From Anaerolineae bacterium (GTDB lineage: Bacteria; Chloroflexota; Anaerolineae; 4572-78), in NCBI GenBank assembly GCA_027022125.1, contig JALVZI010000141.1, positions 7,651 to 12,704 of the forward strand: a DNA stretch of 5,054 bases. The letters run 5' to 3'. The notes under the pieces were generated by a model, which was not told the DNA's origin, did no database searches, and was given only the letters and a program-made list of their open reading frames with translations. Within the stretch, counting starts at the first letter, position 1. Each line of letters starts with the position of its first letter. Shown here in pieces: positions 1-5,054 of this stretch. The position numbers were made by a program, and so were the translations under genes.

Positions 1-1
1 G

Positions 2-208
2 GTGATGCGCACCATGCTGCCCGCGCAGTTTCTGTGGTCGCTGGGGATGACCTCTGTCGGGTTCATCGCCGCCGATTCGTTCGCCCGCATCAGCCACGAT
101 TTTCGGCACTGGGGTTGGGCACTCGGTGCAACCGTGGCGATACTGTACATCGGGCGTATCGTCTATCGCTGGCGCAAAACGGCGGTGAATGAGCAAATGG
201 GCGAGTGA
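2..208 (+). CDS. C-terminal part of a small membrane protein, possibly DedA/VTT family (5' end outside window)
   Basis: The reading frame is open to the left edge and ends at TGA 206-208, so only the last 68 or so codons are visible and the true start is probably upstream. The visible part has a moderately hydrophobic stretch (about residues 7-28, around FLWSLGMTSVGFIAAD), then a polar loop (ARISHDFRHW), then a clear membrane helix (about residues 38-54, around WALGATVAILYIGRIVY). It closes with a basic RWRK and a short hydrophilic tail. A helix, a short amphipathic segment, a last helix and then a basic cytoplasmic tail is how many DedA/SNARE-associated (VTT domain) proteins end; these are thought to be undecaprenyl-phosphate or phospholipid flippases. 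The DedA assignment rests on overall resemblance only, as the diagnostic N-terminal motifs lie outside the window. Another small polytopic membrane protein is possible. An internal ATG (5-7) could in principle be a start, but no Shine-Dalgarno can be assessed so close to the edge. Confidence 0.6.
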   Translation: MMRTMLPAQFLWSLGMTSVGFIAADSFARISHDFRHWGWALGATVAILYIGRIVYRWRKTAVNEQMGE

Positions 209-224
209 GCGAATTTGCGAATCC

Positions 225-240
225 CTATCTCTATCTCTAT
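225..240. repeat. Short CTATCT microsatellite at a convergent gene junction
   Basis: Two perfect CTATCT units (225-230, 231-236) are followed by a partial third (237-240). The run lies in the 28-bp gap between the TGA of the membrane-protein gene (208) and the TAG of the minus-strand ATPase gene (complement of 237-239), and it runs through that stop codon. A 6-base direct repeat, GCGAAT, sits next to it at 209-214 and 217-222. No GC-rich hairpin followed by a T-run is visible for either gene here. Confidence 0.5.
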
Positions 241-2801
241 CCTTCCCCCTCCTCCGCCTGCGGGTATGCCGGCACGGTGAACACACGACTGCCGCGCCCG
301 TCGTCTGCCACAATGCGCCACGATGGCAGCCACGCCAGCGCCACCAACTGCACATTCACATCGGTGCGGCGGGGGGCGATTTCCTCTGTGGTCAGGTCGT
401 TCAGCGCGTCTACCCACTGATTGGTGATTTCGTCAGTGGCGTCTTTCAATTCCTGTTCCAATTCGGCAATCTGTTCGGTCAGGTCGGCAATTTCCTCTTT
501 TGTCTCTTCGATGTCCATTTTGGCTTTGGTGGTGAGCCGCCGTTTGGTGCTGGCGCGACTCAGCGCGCGGGTACTGCGCCGTCCCATAAAAAAGCCGAGC
601 ACACTCTCGCCGATGCCGATGAACTCCTCTTGTTTGCGCGCGTTATATTCCGCTTCATCGTCTGCCAACTCGCGTTGTTTGCGGCGCAAACGTTCTTCCA
701 AACGGTCAATTTTGGTGGCATATTTCGCTTCGAGTTTGTCCACCGCTTCATCCCGCCGTTCGCGGGCGGCTTGCTGCAACCGAATTTTGAACGCACGCAG
801 TGTTTCTCCGGGTTTTTGAACCAGTTTCAACCCGGCGTGTGCGTTCAATTTCAGCCGTTGATTGTAATATAGCCAGTCCGACAAATCTTTGCTGATGCTT
901 TTCAACTCGCGGGCACTGTTGGCACTTTCCGGCACGGGGGCGAAAAACGGTCCCTGCTCCGCACCGACCCGCTCCGCACCGCGGGCGAGGTCTCGCAGGG
1001 TGAGCGGCACACGTTCCGCATTTGCCCAATCGGTGGCGCGGATGCTATCCGGTGCGGGCGCGAGCAGCAGCACCTCTTTTTGTTCGTCGATGCCGTGTTT
1101 GCGATTCACGAATCGCACGGTTGCCGCACCGATGAGCGCGGGTTCGTAAACCAGTTGAGTCATTTCCACATCCAGCGTTTGCCCGCTATCGTCCGCCGCC
1201 GTGCGGATGGCGGCTTGCTCGCTCTGCTCCACCGGCAAATACACCTGCTGCACCGATGGGTCGAGCGCGGGCGGTGTGGCGCTGAACCCCGGCGGCGCGG
1301 GGTCAACGGTTTTCTCCGGCGCGGCGGAAGTCGGCGCGGCAGTGGATGATACCGGGCGGGTGACGGTCGGTGCGGCGGAAAGTGATTTTTTGCGATCTGC
1401 CATCAATTGCGAAACTTGCGGACGGGTCATCGGTCCGCGCAGATAACTCATCACCCAGCGGGTGTGCACCACCACCGGACGGTCTTCGTGCACGTTATGC
1501 ATCAAAAATACACGACTGCCCAACTGGCTGATGAGTTCATCGTAATTGACTTTTTCCTCGCTGCCCGCCTCGGCGATGGCGCCTTTCAACCCTTGCAGCA
1601 CGCGGTCTTTATCGCGTTCCGCCTGCAATTTGCCGATAAACCACGTGCCGGCGTTGGTCAATCCTTTATAATCAATATCAATGGGATTTTGGCTGACCAG
1701 CACGCAACCCAACCCGAATGCCCGCGCCTGTTTCAGCAGTGTGAGCAGCGGGCGTTTCGATGGCGGCTCGGCGGTGGGCGGGAAAAAGCCGAAAAGTTCA
1801 TCAAAATACAAAATGGCACGGAGGCTGGTTGTGCCCGGCTGGCGGCGCATCCACGTGACCATATTTTCCAGCAGCAGGGTCACAAAAAACATTCGCTCGC
1901 TGTCGGACAGATGGGCGATGTAAAAAATGCTGTGGCGCGGTTTGCCGTCGCTATTGTACATCAACCGGTCAACATCCAGCGCCTCGCCCATCAGCCAATT
2001 TTTAAAAGTGGGGGCGGCAACCAGATTGTTGAACGCCATTGCCAGTTCGAACCGGTCTTTCTGCGGGTAGAAAGTATCCACATCAAACACGCCGATTTGC
2101 CGCACGGGCGGGTTTTGGATGGACAGAATCAGTTTCGCCAAATCCAAATCCTCATTTTGCGCCCAGAAATGCTCGAAGATATTTGCCAGCAAAATGGCTT
2201 CTCGGCTGCGGATGGGGTCGGCTTTAATGCCGACCAGCCCCAGCAGCGCCATCACCGTGCCGTTGATGCGCTCGCGGACGGCTTCGGTGTGCTCGGCGAA
2301 ATCGAGTCTTGGCGCGGCGAGACTGCCCAGAATGTTGATGGGAATGCCCGCATCGGAGCCGGGGGTGTAAATGTTAAATTCGCCCGATTCGGAGAGTTGG
2401 CGGATGCGGTCGGGGGTGATGCCCCAATCGGCTTGCCCGTTGCGCCACAGTTCGGCGGTGGCGGCGGCATATTCCGCGACGGTTTTCCCTTTGCGGCGCG
2501 CGTCATCGGGGTTAATCCACGGCTCAAAATCTTCGGGGCGCAGGTCGGGAAATTGCAGCAGCAAGTTGGTCATATCGCCTTTCGGGTCGATGATGATGGT
2601 GGGAACGCTGTCAATTGCCGCCTCTTCCAGCAATCCGATGCACAGCCCGGTTTTGCCGCTGCCGGTCATCCCGACGCACACGGCGTGAGTGGTCAGGTCG
2701 CGGGCATCGTAATTGACGGGAATGTCGGTGCGTTTGCCGGTTTTTAAATCGAAGGTGGAGCCGAGATAGAATGACCCCAGTCGTTCCGGTGGTGCTTGCA
2801 T
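237..2801 (-). CDS. HerA/FtsK-superfamily ATP-binding protein with C-terminal split coiled coil
   Basis: This 854-residue protein is an additional-strand-Glu (ASCE) P-loop ATPase of the HerA/FtsK/VirB4-like (DUF87, COG0433) group; members use ATP to translocate DNA or remodel macromolecules. The Walker A motif is GMTGSGKT (residues 44-51), followed by a second strand TIIIDPKGD (68-76). Walker B is AILYFDE (329-335), with the Asp-Glu pair at 334-335. The sensor-type strand VLVSQNP (367-373) carries the conserved Gln. A candidate arginine-finger region, AERDKDRVLQGL, is at 394-405, and the ATPase core ends near 470. A Pro/Ala/Thr-rich linker (about 476-515) leads to a probably beta-rich segment (535-630), then a charged coiled coil (about 671-726), a Gly/hydrophobic tip (727-740), a basic stretch (741-760) and a second coiled coil (about 761-797). 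There is no signal peptide or membrane helix, so it is probably cytoplasmic. The ATG start is supported by GGAGG six bases upstream. The family is recognisable, but its cellular role is not established to my knowledge. DNA translocation or repair is an inference from the ATPase type alone, and no nurA or nuclease partner is adjacent. Confidence 0.92.
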   Translation of the reverse strand: MQAPPERLGSFYLGSTFDLKTGKRTDIPVNYDARDLTTHAVCVGMTGSGKTGLCIGLLEEAAIDSVPTIIIDPKGDMTNLLLQFPDLRPEDFEPWINPDDARRKGKTVAEYAAATAELWRNGQADWGITPDRIRQLSESGEFNIYTPGSDAGIPINILGSLAAPRLDFAEHTEAVRERINGTVMALLGLVGIKADPIRSREAILLANIFEHFWAQNEDLDLAKLILSIQNPPVRQIGVFDVDTFYPQKDRFELAMAFNNLVAAPTFKNWLMGEALDVDRLMYNSDGKPRHSIFYIAHLSDSERMFFVTLLLENMVTWMRRQPGTTSLRAILYFDELFGFFPPTAEPPSKRPLLTLLKQARAFGLGCVLVSQNPIDIDYKGLTNAGTWFIGKLQAERDKDRVLQGLKGAIAEAGSEEKVNYDELISQLGSRVFLMHNVHEDRPVVVHTRWVMSYLRGPMTRPQVSQLMADRKKSLSAAPTVTRPVSSTAAPTSAAPEKTVDPAPPGFSATPPALDPSVQQVYLPVEQSEQAAIRTAADDSGQTLDVEMTQLVYEPALIGAATVRFVNRKHGIDEQKEVLLLAPAPDSIRATDWANAERVPLTLRDLARGAERVGAEQGPFFAPVPESANSARELKSISKDLSDWLYYNQRLKLNAHAGLKLVQKPGETLRAFKIRLQQAARERRDEAVDKLEAKYATKIDRLEERLRRKQRELADDEAEYNARKQEEFIGIGESVLGFFMGRRSTRALSRASTKRRLTTKAKMDIEETKEEIADLTEQIAELEQELKDATDEITNQWVDALNDLTTEEIAPRRTDVNVQLVALAWLPSWRIVADDGRGSRVFTVPAYPQAEEGEG

Positions 2802-2807
2802 AAAAAA

Positions 2808-2812
2808 CCTCC
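2808..2812 (-). promoter_or_regulatory. Shine-Dalgarno for the HerA-like ATPase gene
   Basis: On the minus strand the sequence reads GGAGG, then six T, then ATG (2801-2799). This is a strong five-base anti-16S match at near-ideal spacing. It fixes the start codon and suggests efficient translation once the message is made. Confidence 0.85.
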
Positions 2813-2887
2813 GTGATGGGTTTGCGGTATTTTCATTTCAGAGCATGGTTGTTTTGGTTGATAATCGTCTTTACCGTTGCCAGTTGT

Positions 2888-2915
2888 GAAGCAGGAAGCA
2901 AGAAGCAGGAAGCAA
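2888..2915. repeat. Perfect tandem duplication of a 14-bp unit
   Basis: The unit GAAGCAGGAAGCAA occurs twice head to tail (2888-2901 and 2902-2915) without mismatch, and each unit itself holds two near-repeats of GAAGCA. AGCAGGAA (2904-2911) in the second copy can pair with TTCCTGCT (2926-2933) across a 14-base loop. AAGCAGG-type short tandem repeats are familiar intergenic elements in filamentous bacteria such as Chloroflexota and Cyanobacteria; that link is from general knowledge. Slipped-strand expansion is the probable origin. Confidence 0.85.
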
Positions 2916-2965
2916 GAGAATATGTTTCCTGCTCGGTGTGCGGTGGTATATTTTGCTTTACTTCC

Positions 2966-2994
2966 GTAGAAACGCCCAATTTGGGCGTCTCTAC
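2966..2994. repeat. 29-bp near-perfect palindromic element (REP/MITE-like)
   Basis: The left arm GTAGAAACGCCCAA (2966-2979) and right arm TTGGGCGTCTCTAC (2981-2994) are inverted copies around one central T. They differ at one pair (A2971 against C2989). In RNA read from the minus strand that pair becomes a U-G wobble, so the element folds slightly better in the ATPase leader than in a plus-strand transcript. The innermost bases would form the loop. Allowing a one-base bulge, the outer CC and GG bases can lengthen the stem. The GTAGAGACGC...GCGTCTCTAC pattern resembles dispersed palindromic repeats I recall from Chloroflexota and Cyanobacteria genomes. There is no T-run after it on either strand, so it is not a typical intrinsic terminator. 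Only one copy is present in this window. Confidence 0.85.
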
Positions 2995-3037
2995 CGGATG
3001 GTACAAATTATCCGTTTCTTTCCCAATCCATTGCAGT

Positions 3038-3057
3038 GTTTTGCGGCAATGCAAAAC
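3038..3057. repeat. Small perfect hairpin in the intergenic region
   Basis: GTTTTGC (3038-3044) and GCAAAAC (3051-3057) are exact inverted repeats with a six-base loop, GGCAAT. The stem is AT-rich and has no T-tract on either side, so a terminator role is unlikely. It could be a secondary-structure element of the ATPase leader or an operator-like site, and it could also be chance in an A+T-rich region. Confidence 0.45.
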
Positions 3058-3183
3058 GTTTATCTGCTGCGAACACTGCCGGTTGAAACCGTCACGTTTC
3101 ACTCATCACGCTGCACGAAGATTATTGGCAAAAGCATAGCATTTGTAAAGATGATTTGGGGGGCAATGAACGATGCCCATATC

Positions 3184-3211
3184 AGTATAGCACATCCAAA
3201 AAAATGGTCAA
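3184..3211 (-). promoter_or_regulatory. Sigma70-type promoter reading left toward the ATPase gene
   Basis: Read on the minus strand, TTGACC (complement of 3206-3211, five of six matches to consensus) is followed after 16 bases by TATACT (complement of 3184-3189, five of six). The predicted start of transcription is near 3177, which leaves a leader of about 375 nt before the ATPase start codon. An A+T-rich tract lies just upstream of the -35 box. This is the best minus-strand promoter match I found in the intergenic region. Confidence 0.6.
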
Positions 3212-3230
3212 ACAAAAATAGGCGCAAAAT

Positions 3231-3259
3231 TTACCACAACGGGCGGTGTCTGCTACAAT
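3231..3259 (+). promoter_or_regulatory. Sigma70-type promoter for the UbiB-family kinase gene
   Basis: TTACCA (3231-3236, four of six to consensus) and TACAAT (3254-3259, five of six) are separated by exactly 17 bases. The predicted start near 3266 gives a leader of about 35 nt before the GTG at 3302. The -35 box lies 19 bp from that of the opposing promoter, and the A+T-rich spacer (3212-3230) between them could serve as a shared upstream element or regulator site. Confidence 0.6.
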
Positions 3260-3301
3260 TGCAGGTGGAGTGAAACAATAACCACCCGCATCGGAAAAAC
3301 C

Positions 3302-4981
3302 GTGAGAAAACGCGCAACATTCAATCCCAATCGATACCGAAAACTGGTTTGGTTTTTTGCCACCATTTTTGCCCACGTTATTTGGTGGGATTTGCTACTG
3401 CGCCGATTGCCGATTTTTGGCGGGATGGCGCGCGATTCCGCCACCGAGCGCTGGCGCAAGATTGCCCGCCGTTTCCGCGATGTGGCAATCGAAATGGGCG
3501 GCGTGCTCATCAAACTGGGGCAATTTCTCAGCATCCGGGTGGATGTGCTGCCGGTAGAAATTACCGGCGAATTGATGGATTTGCAGGATGAAGTTCCCCC
3601 CGCCGATTTGGAGAGCGTGCTGGCGCTCATCCACCGCGAATTTGGTCGCCCGGCGGATGAAGTGTTTATCGAGTTTAACCCCGAACCGCTGGCGGCGGCA
3701 TCGCTGGCGCAGACGCACACCGCCACGCTGCAAAACGGTCAGCAGGTGGTGGTAAAAGTGCAGCGACCCGGTATTGATGTGCTGGTGGAAACCGATTTGG
3801 CGGCAATTGCACTGGCGATTCGCTGGTTGAAACTCTATCCGCGTGTGCGGCGGCGCGTCAATTTGGATTGGCTGGCGGAAGAATTCACCGCCGTTACCAG
3901 CCGCGAACTCGATTTTGTGGCGGAGGGACACAACGCCGAGCGTTTCGCCGAAGATTTTGCCGACGACCCCGCCATCTACATCCCCGAAGTGCACTGGGAT
4001 TATACCACCCGCCGTGTGCTGACGATGGAAAATGTGGCGTTCATCCGTATGGCAGATTTGGCGGCAATCGAAGCGGCGGGCATTTCGCGGGCGGAAGTTG
4101 CCAAAAAATTGTACGGCACATATATGCGCCAAATTTTTGTCACCCATTTTGTGCACGCCGACCCCCATCCCGGCAATCTGTTTGTGCGCCCGCTCCCCCG
4201 TCCCGCCGATGCGGCGGACGATGACTCGACCCCCTTCCAAATTGTGTTTGTCGATTTCGGTATGGTGGCATCCATCCCCAAACGGTTGCGAAACGCGCTG
4301 CGCGATTTTGCCATCGGGGTGGGAACCCGCGATGTGGCGCGCATCATCCAATCGTACATCGAAGCGGATACCCTGCTCCCCGGGGCGGACATCAAACGGC
4401 TGGAAGAAGCGCATCAGATGGTTTTCGACCGTTTTTGGGGTGCGGGGATGAGCGAATTGCGCGATATGGCGCTCAGCGATGCGCCGTATCTGCTGGAAGA
4501 ATACCGCGATTTAATTTACGAATCGCCCTTCCAGTTTCAGGTGGATATGCTGTTTGTGGTGCGCGCCGTCGGGTTGCTGTCCGGTATGGCAACCAATTTG
4601 AATCCCGATTTCGACCCGTGGACGGAGACCATCCCCTTTGCCGAAACGTTTGCCCGCGAAGAGTTACGCCGCGATTGGAGCGACTGGAAACAGCAACTCG
4701 CCGTTTTGGGGCGCGTTTCAATTGAGTTGCTGCCCAAAGTGGATAAAGTGCTCTCAAAGGCAGAACGGGGACTGCTGTCGTTTGAAACGTCTTTCGCGCC
4801 GGATGCTCGCCGCTCGCTGGGGAATATCGAGCATCAGGTGCAGCGACTCACGTGGGCGGTGGTTTCGGTGGGGATGCTGGTTTCGGGGGTGGTGTTGCGG
4901 GTCAATGAGGGTGCAGATGCGCTCAATAGCGGATTTCTGATCGCAGCGGCGATTATTTTCGTGTGGAAAGTGATGCGCTGA
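3302..4981 (+). CDS. AarF/UbiB/ABC1-family atypical kinase
   Basis: This 559-residue member of the ABC1/ADCK/UbiB protein-kinase-like family is a normal length for a bacterial homologue. Family members support ubiquinone or other isoprenoid-lipid metabolism, probably through ATPase activity at the membrane. An N-terminal hydrophobic stretch (about 15-33) precedes the KxGQ signature KLGQ (71-74). The Ala-rich nucleotide loop AAASLAQ (131-137) and catalytic Lys in VVVKVQRPG (K152) follow. The family's ExD is ELD (202-204), the catalytic loop is HADPHPGN (285-292) and the metal-binding motif is VDFG (317-320). Two C-terminal membrane helices (about 516-533 and 541-556) are expected for UbiB proteins and predict membrane anchoring. 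All key residues are intact. A Pro/Asp-rich insert (298-311) separates the catalytic loop from DFG. GTG 3302 is the only conventional start in a suitable place; its Shine-Dalgarno is weak (GGA 3293-3295). A better AGGTGGAG (3263-3270) lies too far upstream. The substrate is unknown, and no quinone-biosynthesis gene is adjacent. Confidence 0.93.
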   Translation: MRKRATFNPNRYRKLVWFFATIFAHVIWWDLLLRRLPIFGGMARDSATERWRKIARRFRDVAIEMGGVLIKLGQFLSIRVDVLPVEITGELMDLQDEVPPADLESVLALIHREFGRPADEVFIEFNPEPLAAASLAQTHTATLQNGQQVVVKVQRPGIDVLVETDLAAIALAIRWLKLYPRVRRRVNLDWLAEEFTAVTSRELDFVAEGHNAERFAEDFADDPAIYIPEVHWDYTTRRVLTMENVAFIRMADLAAIEAAGISRAEVAKKLYGTYMRQIFVTHFVHADPHPGNLFVRPLPRPADAADDDSTPFQIVFVDFGMVASIPKRLRNALRDFAIGVGTRDVARIIQSYIEADTLLPGADIKRLEEAHQMVFDRFWGAGMSELRDMALSDAPYLLEEYRDLIYESPFQFQVDMLFVVRAVGLLSGMATNLNPDFDPWTETIPFAETFAREELRRDWSDWKQQLAVLGRVSIELLPKVDKVLSKAERGLLSFETSFAPDARRSLGNIEHQVQRLTWAVVSVGMLVSGVVLRVNEGADALNSGFLIAAAIIFVWKVMR

Positions 4982-4984
4982 TGC

Positions 4985-5013
4985 TTGCTCAAAAAGGGTT
5001 TTCGGCATAAAAT
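4985..5013 (+). promoter_or_regulatory. Candidate promoter for a gene beyond the right edge
   Basis: TTGCTC (4985-4990, four of six to the -35 consensus) and TAAAAT (5008-5013, five of six to the -10 consensus) are 17 bases apart, just after the kinase stop codon. An overlapping TACAAT (5013-5018) is an alternative -10. No open frame starts before the window ends, so the link to a downstream gene cannot be tested here. Confidence 0.25.
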
Positions 5014-5034
5014 ACAATTTCACCCCTAAATTGT
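5014..5034. repeat. Inverted repeat downstream of the kinase gene
   Basis: ACAATTT (5014-5020) and AAATTGT (5028-5034) are exact inverted repeats around a 7-base loop, CACCCCT. A competing pairing, CACCC (5021-5025) with GGGTG (5037-5041), uses that loop. The stem is too AT-rich for a strong intrinsic terminator and only a short TTTT (5044-5047) follows. It could be a weak terminator, an operator over the candidate promoter, or chance. Confidence 0.35.
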
Positions 5035-5054
5035 GAGGGTGGATTTTCAATTAT

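Larger units (their letters stand above)
2802..3177 (-). other. Long putative 5' leader of the ATPase gene; no convincing gene within
   Basis: If the minus-strand promoter at 3184-3211 is the main one, transcription would start near 3177 and the mRNA would carry a leader of about 375 nt. This stretch is richer in A+T than the flanking genes. It contains a possible 5'-end hairpin (GGGCA 3161-3165 with TGCCC 3174-3178), an inverted repeat TGAAAC/GTTTCA (3084-3089, 3096-3101), the hairpin at 3038-3057, the 29-bp palindrome at 2966-2994 and a 14-bp tandem duplication at 2888-2915. Small open frames on both strands run through these repeats, lack a ribosome binding site and have no recognisable domain. 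I match it to no known riboswitch or T-box. A weaker alternative minus-strand promoter, giving a much shorter leader, could lie near 2860-2890 (TTCACA, 18 bp, GATTAT). Confidence 0.4.

Noticed and set aside
1407..2747. Long plus-strand open frame (446 codons) opposite the ATPase gene
   Set aside because: It is antisense to a gene with clear Walker motifs. The predicted protein has no recognisable domain, is rich in His, Gln and Phe as expected from a reversed coding frame, and has no ribosome site. The same holds for the 227-codon frame at 189-872.
2837..2865. Plus-strand promoter-like pair TTCAGA, 17 bp, GATAAT
   Set aside because: It has acceptable spacing, but it reads toward an opposing promoter and the only plus-strand frame there is unconvincing. 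Such matches are expected by chance in A+T-rich DNA.
2966..2994. Palindrome as a rho-independent terminator or single CRISPR repeat
   Set aside because: No T-run follows on either strand, and no second copy with a spacer is present in the window. It fits a dispersed palindromic repeat better.
2833..3102. Minus-strand 89-codon frame in the ATPase leader
   Set aside because: It has a GTG start without a ribosome site, its sequence is largely made of the two repeats, and no domain is visible.
2813..3139. Plus-strand 108-codon frame whose start looks like a lipoprotein signal (hydrophobic run then VASC)
   Set aside because: There is no Shine-Dalgarno on the plus strand. The frame begins over the ATPase ribosome site, then runs through the tandem repeat and palindrome, and the remainder resembles nothing. 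The lipobox-like match is probably chance. Translation evidence or a conserved homologue would reverse this.
3395..4414. Minus-strand open frame (339 codons) opposite the kinase gene
   Set aside because: It lies entirely within the kinase gene, whose motifs are intact. Its composition is rich in His, Arg and Gln and no family is recognisable.

Overview
The window looks like ordinary bacterial chromosome of moderate-to-high GC content. It carries two complete protein genes, the 3' end of a third, and one 500-bp intergenic region. Three things suggest Chloroflexota, or less likely Cyanobacteria. The large ATPase and the UbiB-type kinase belong to subfamilies I associate with those phyla. The intergenic region has a short near-perfect palindrome of the GTAGA...CGCCC/GGGCG...TCTAC type and an AAGCAGG-like tandem repeat, both of which resemble dispersed repeats of those phyla. 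This placement is inference from recall; no marker gene or rRNA is present.

Layout. Positions 2-208 (+) encode the C-terminal end of a small membrane protein, possibly DedA/VTT-like, which enters from outside the window. It converges, with a 28-bp gap, on a large minus-strand gene (2801 down to 237). That gene encodes an 854-residue HerA/FtsK-superfamily ATPase with intact Walker A and B motifs, a Pro/Ala-rich linker and a C-terminal split coiled coil. From 2802 to 3301 there is no convincing gene. This stretch holds a long putative 5' leader for the ATPase gene (with a tandem repeat, a palindromic repeat and small hairpins) and a pair of back-to-back sigma70-like promoters whose -35 boxes lie 19 bp apart. 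One promoter reads left into the ATPase leader. The other reads right into a GTG-started gene (3302-4981, +) for a 559-residue AarF/UbiB/ABC1 atypical kinase with two C-terminal membrane helices. The last 73 bases hold a weak candidate promoter and a small inverted repeat, probably leading to a gene outside the window.

How the genes relate. The ATPase and the kinase are divergently transcribed from a compact shared promoter region and could be co-regulated, but nothing in the sequence shows a shared pathway. I see no CRISPR array, tRNA, rRNA, insertion sequence, toxin-antitoxin pair or recognisable defence cassette. The least explained items are the ATPase itself, whose biological role I cannot name, its coiled-coil tip, and its roughly 375-nt repeat-bearing leader.
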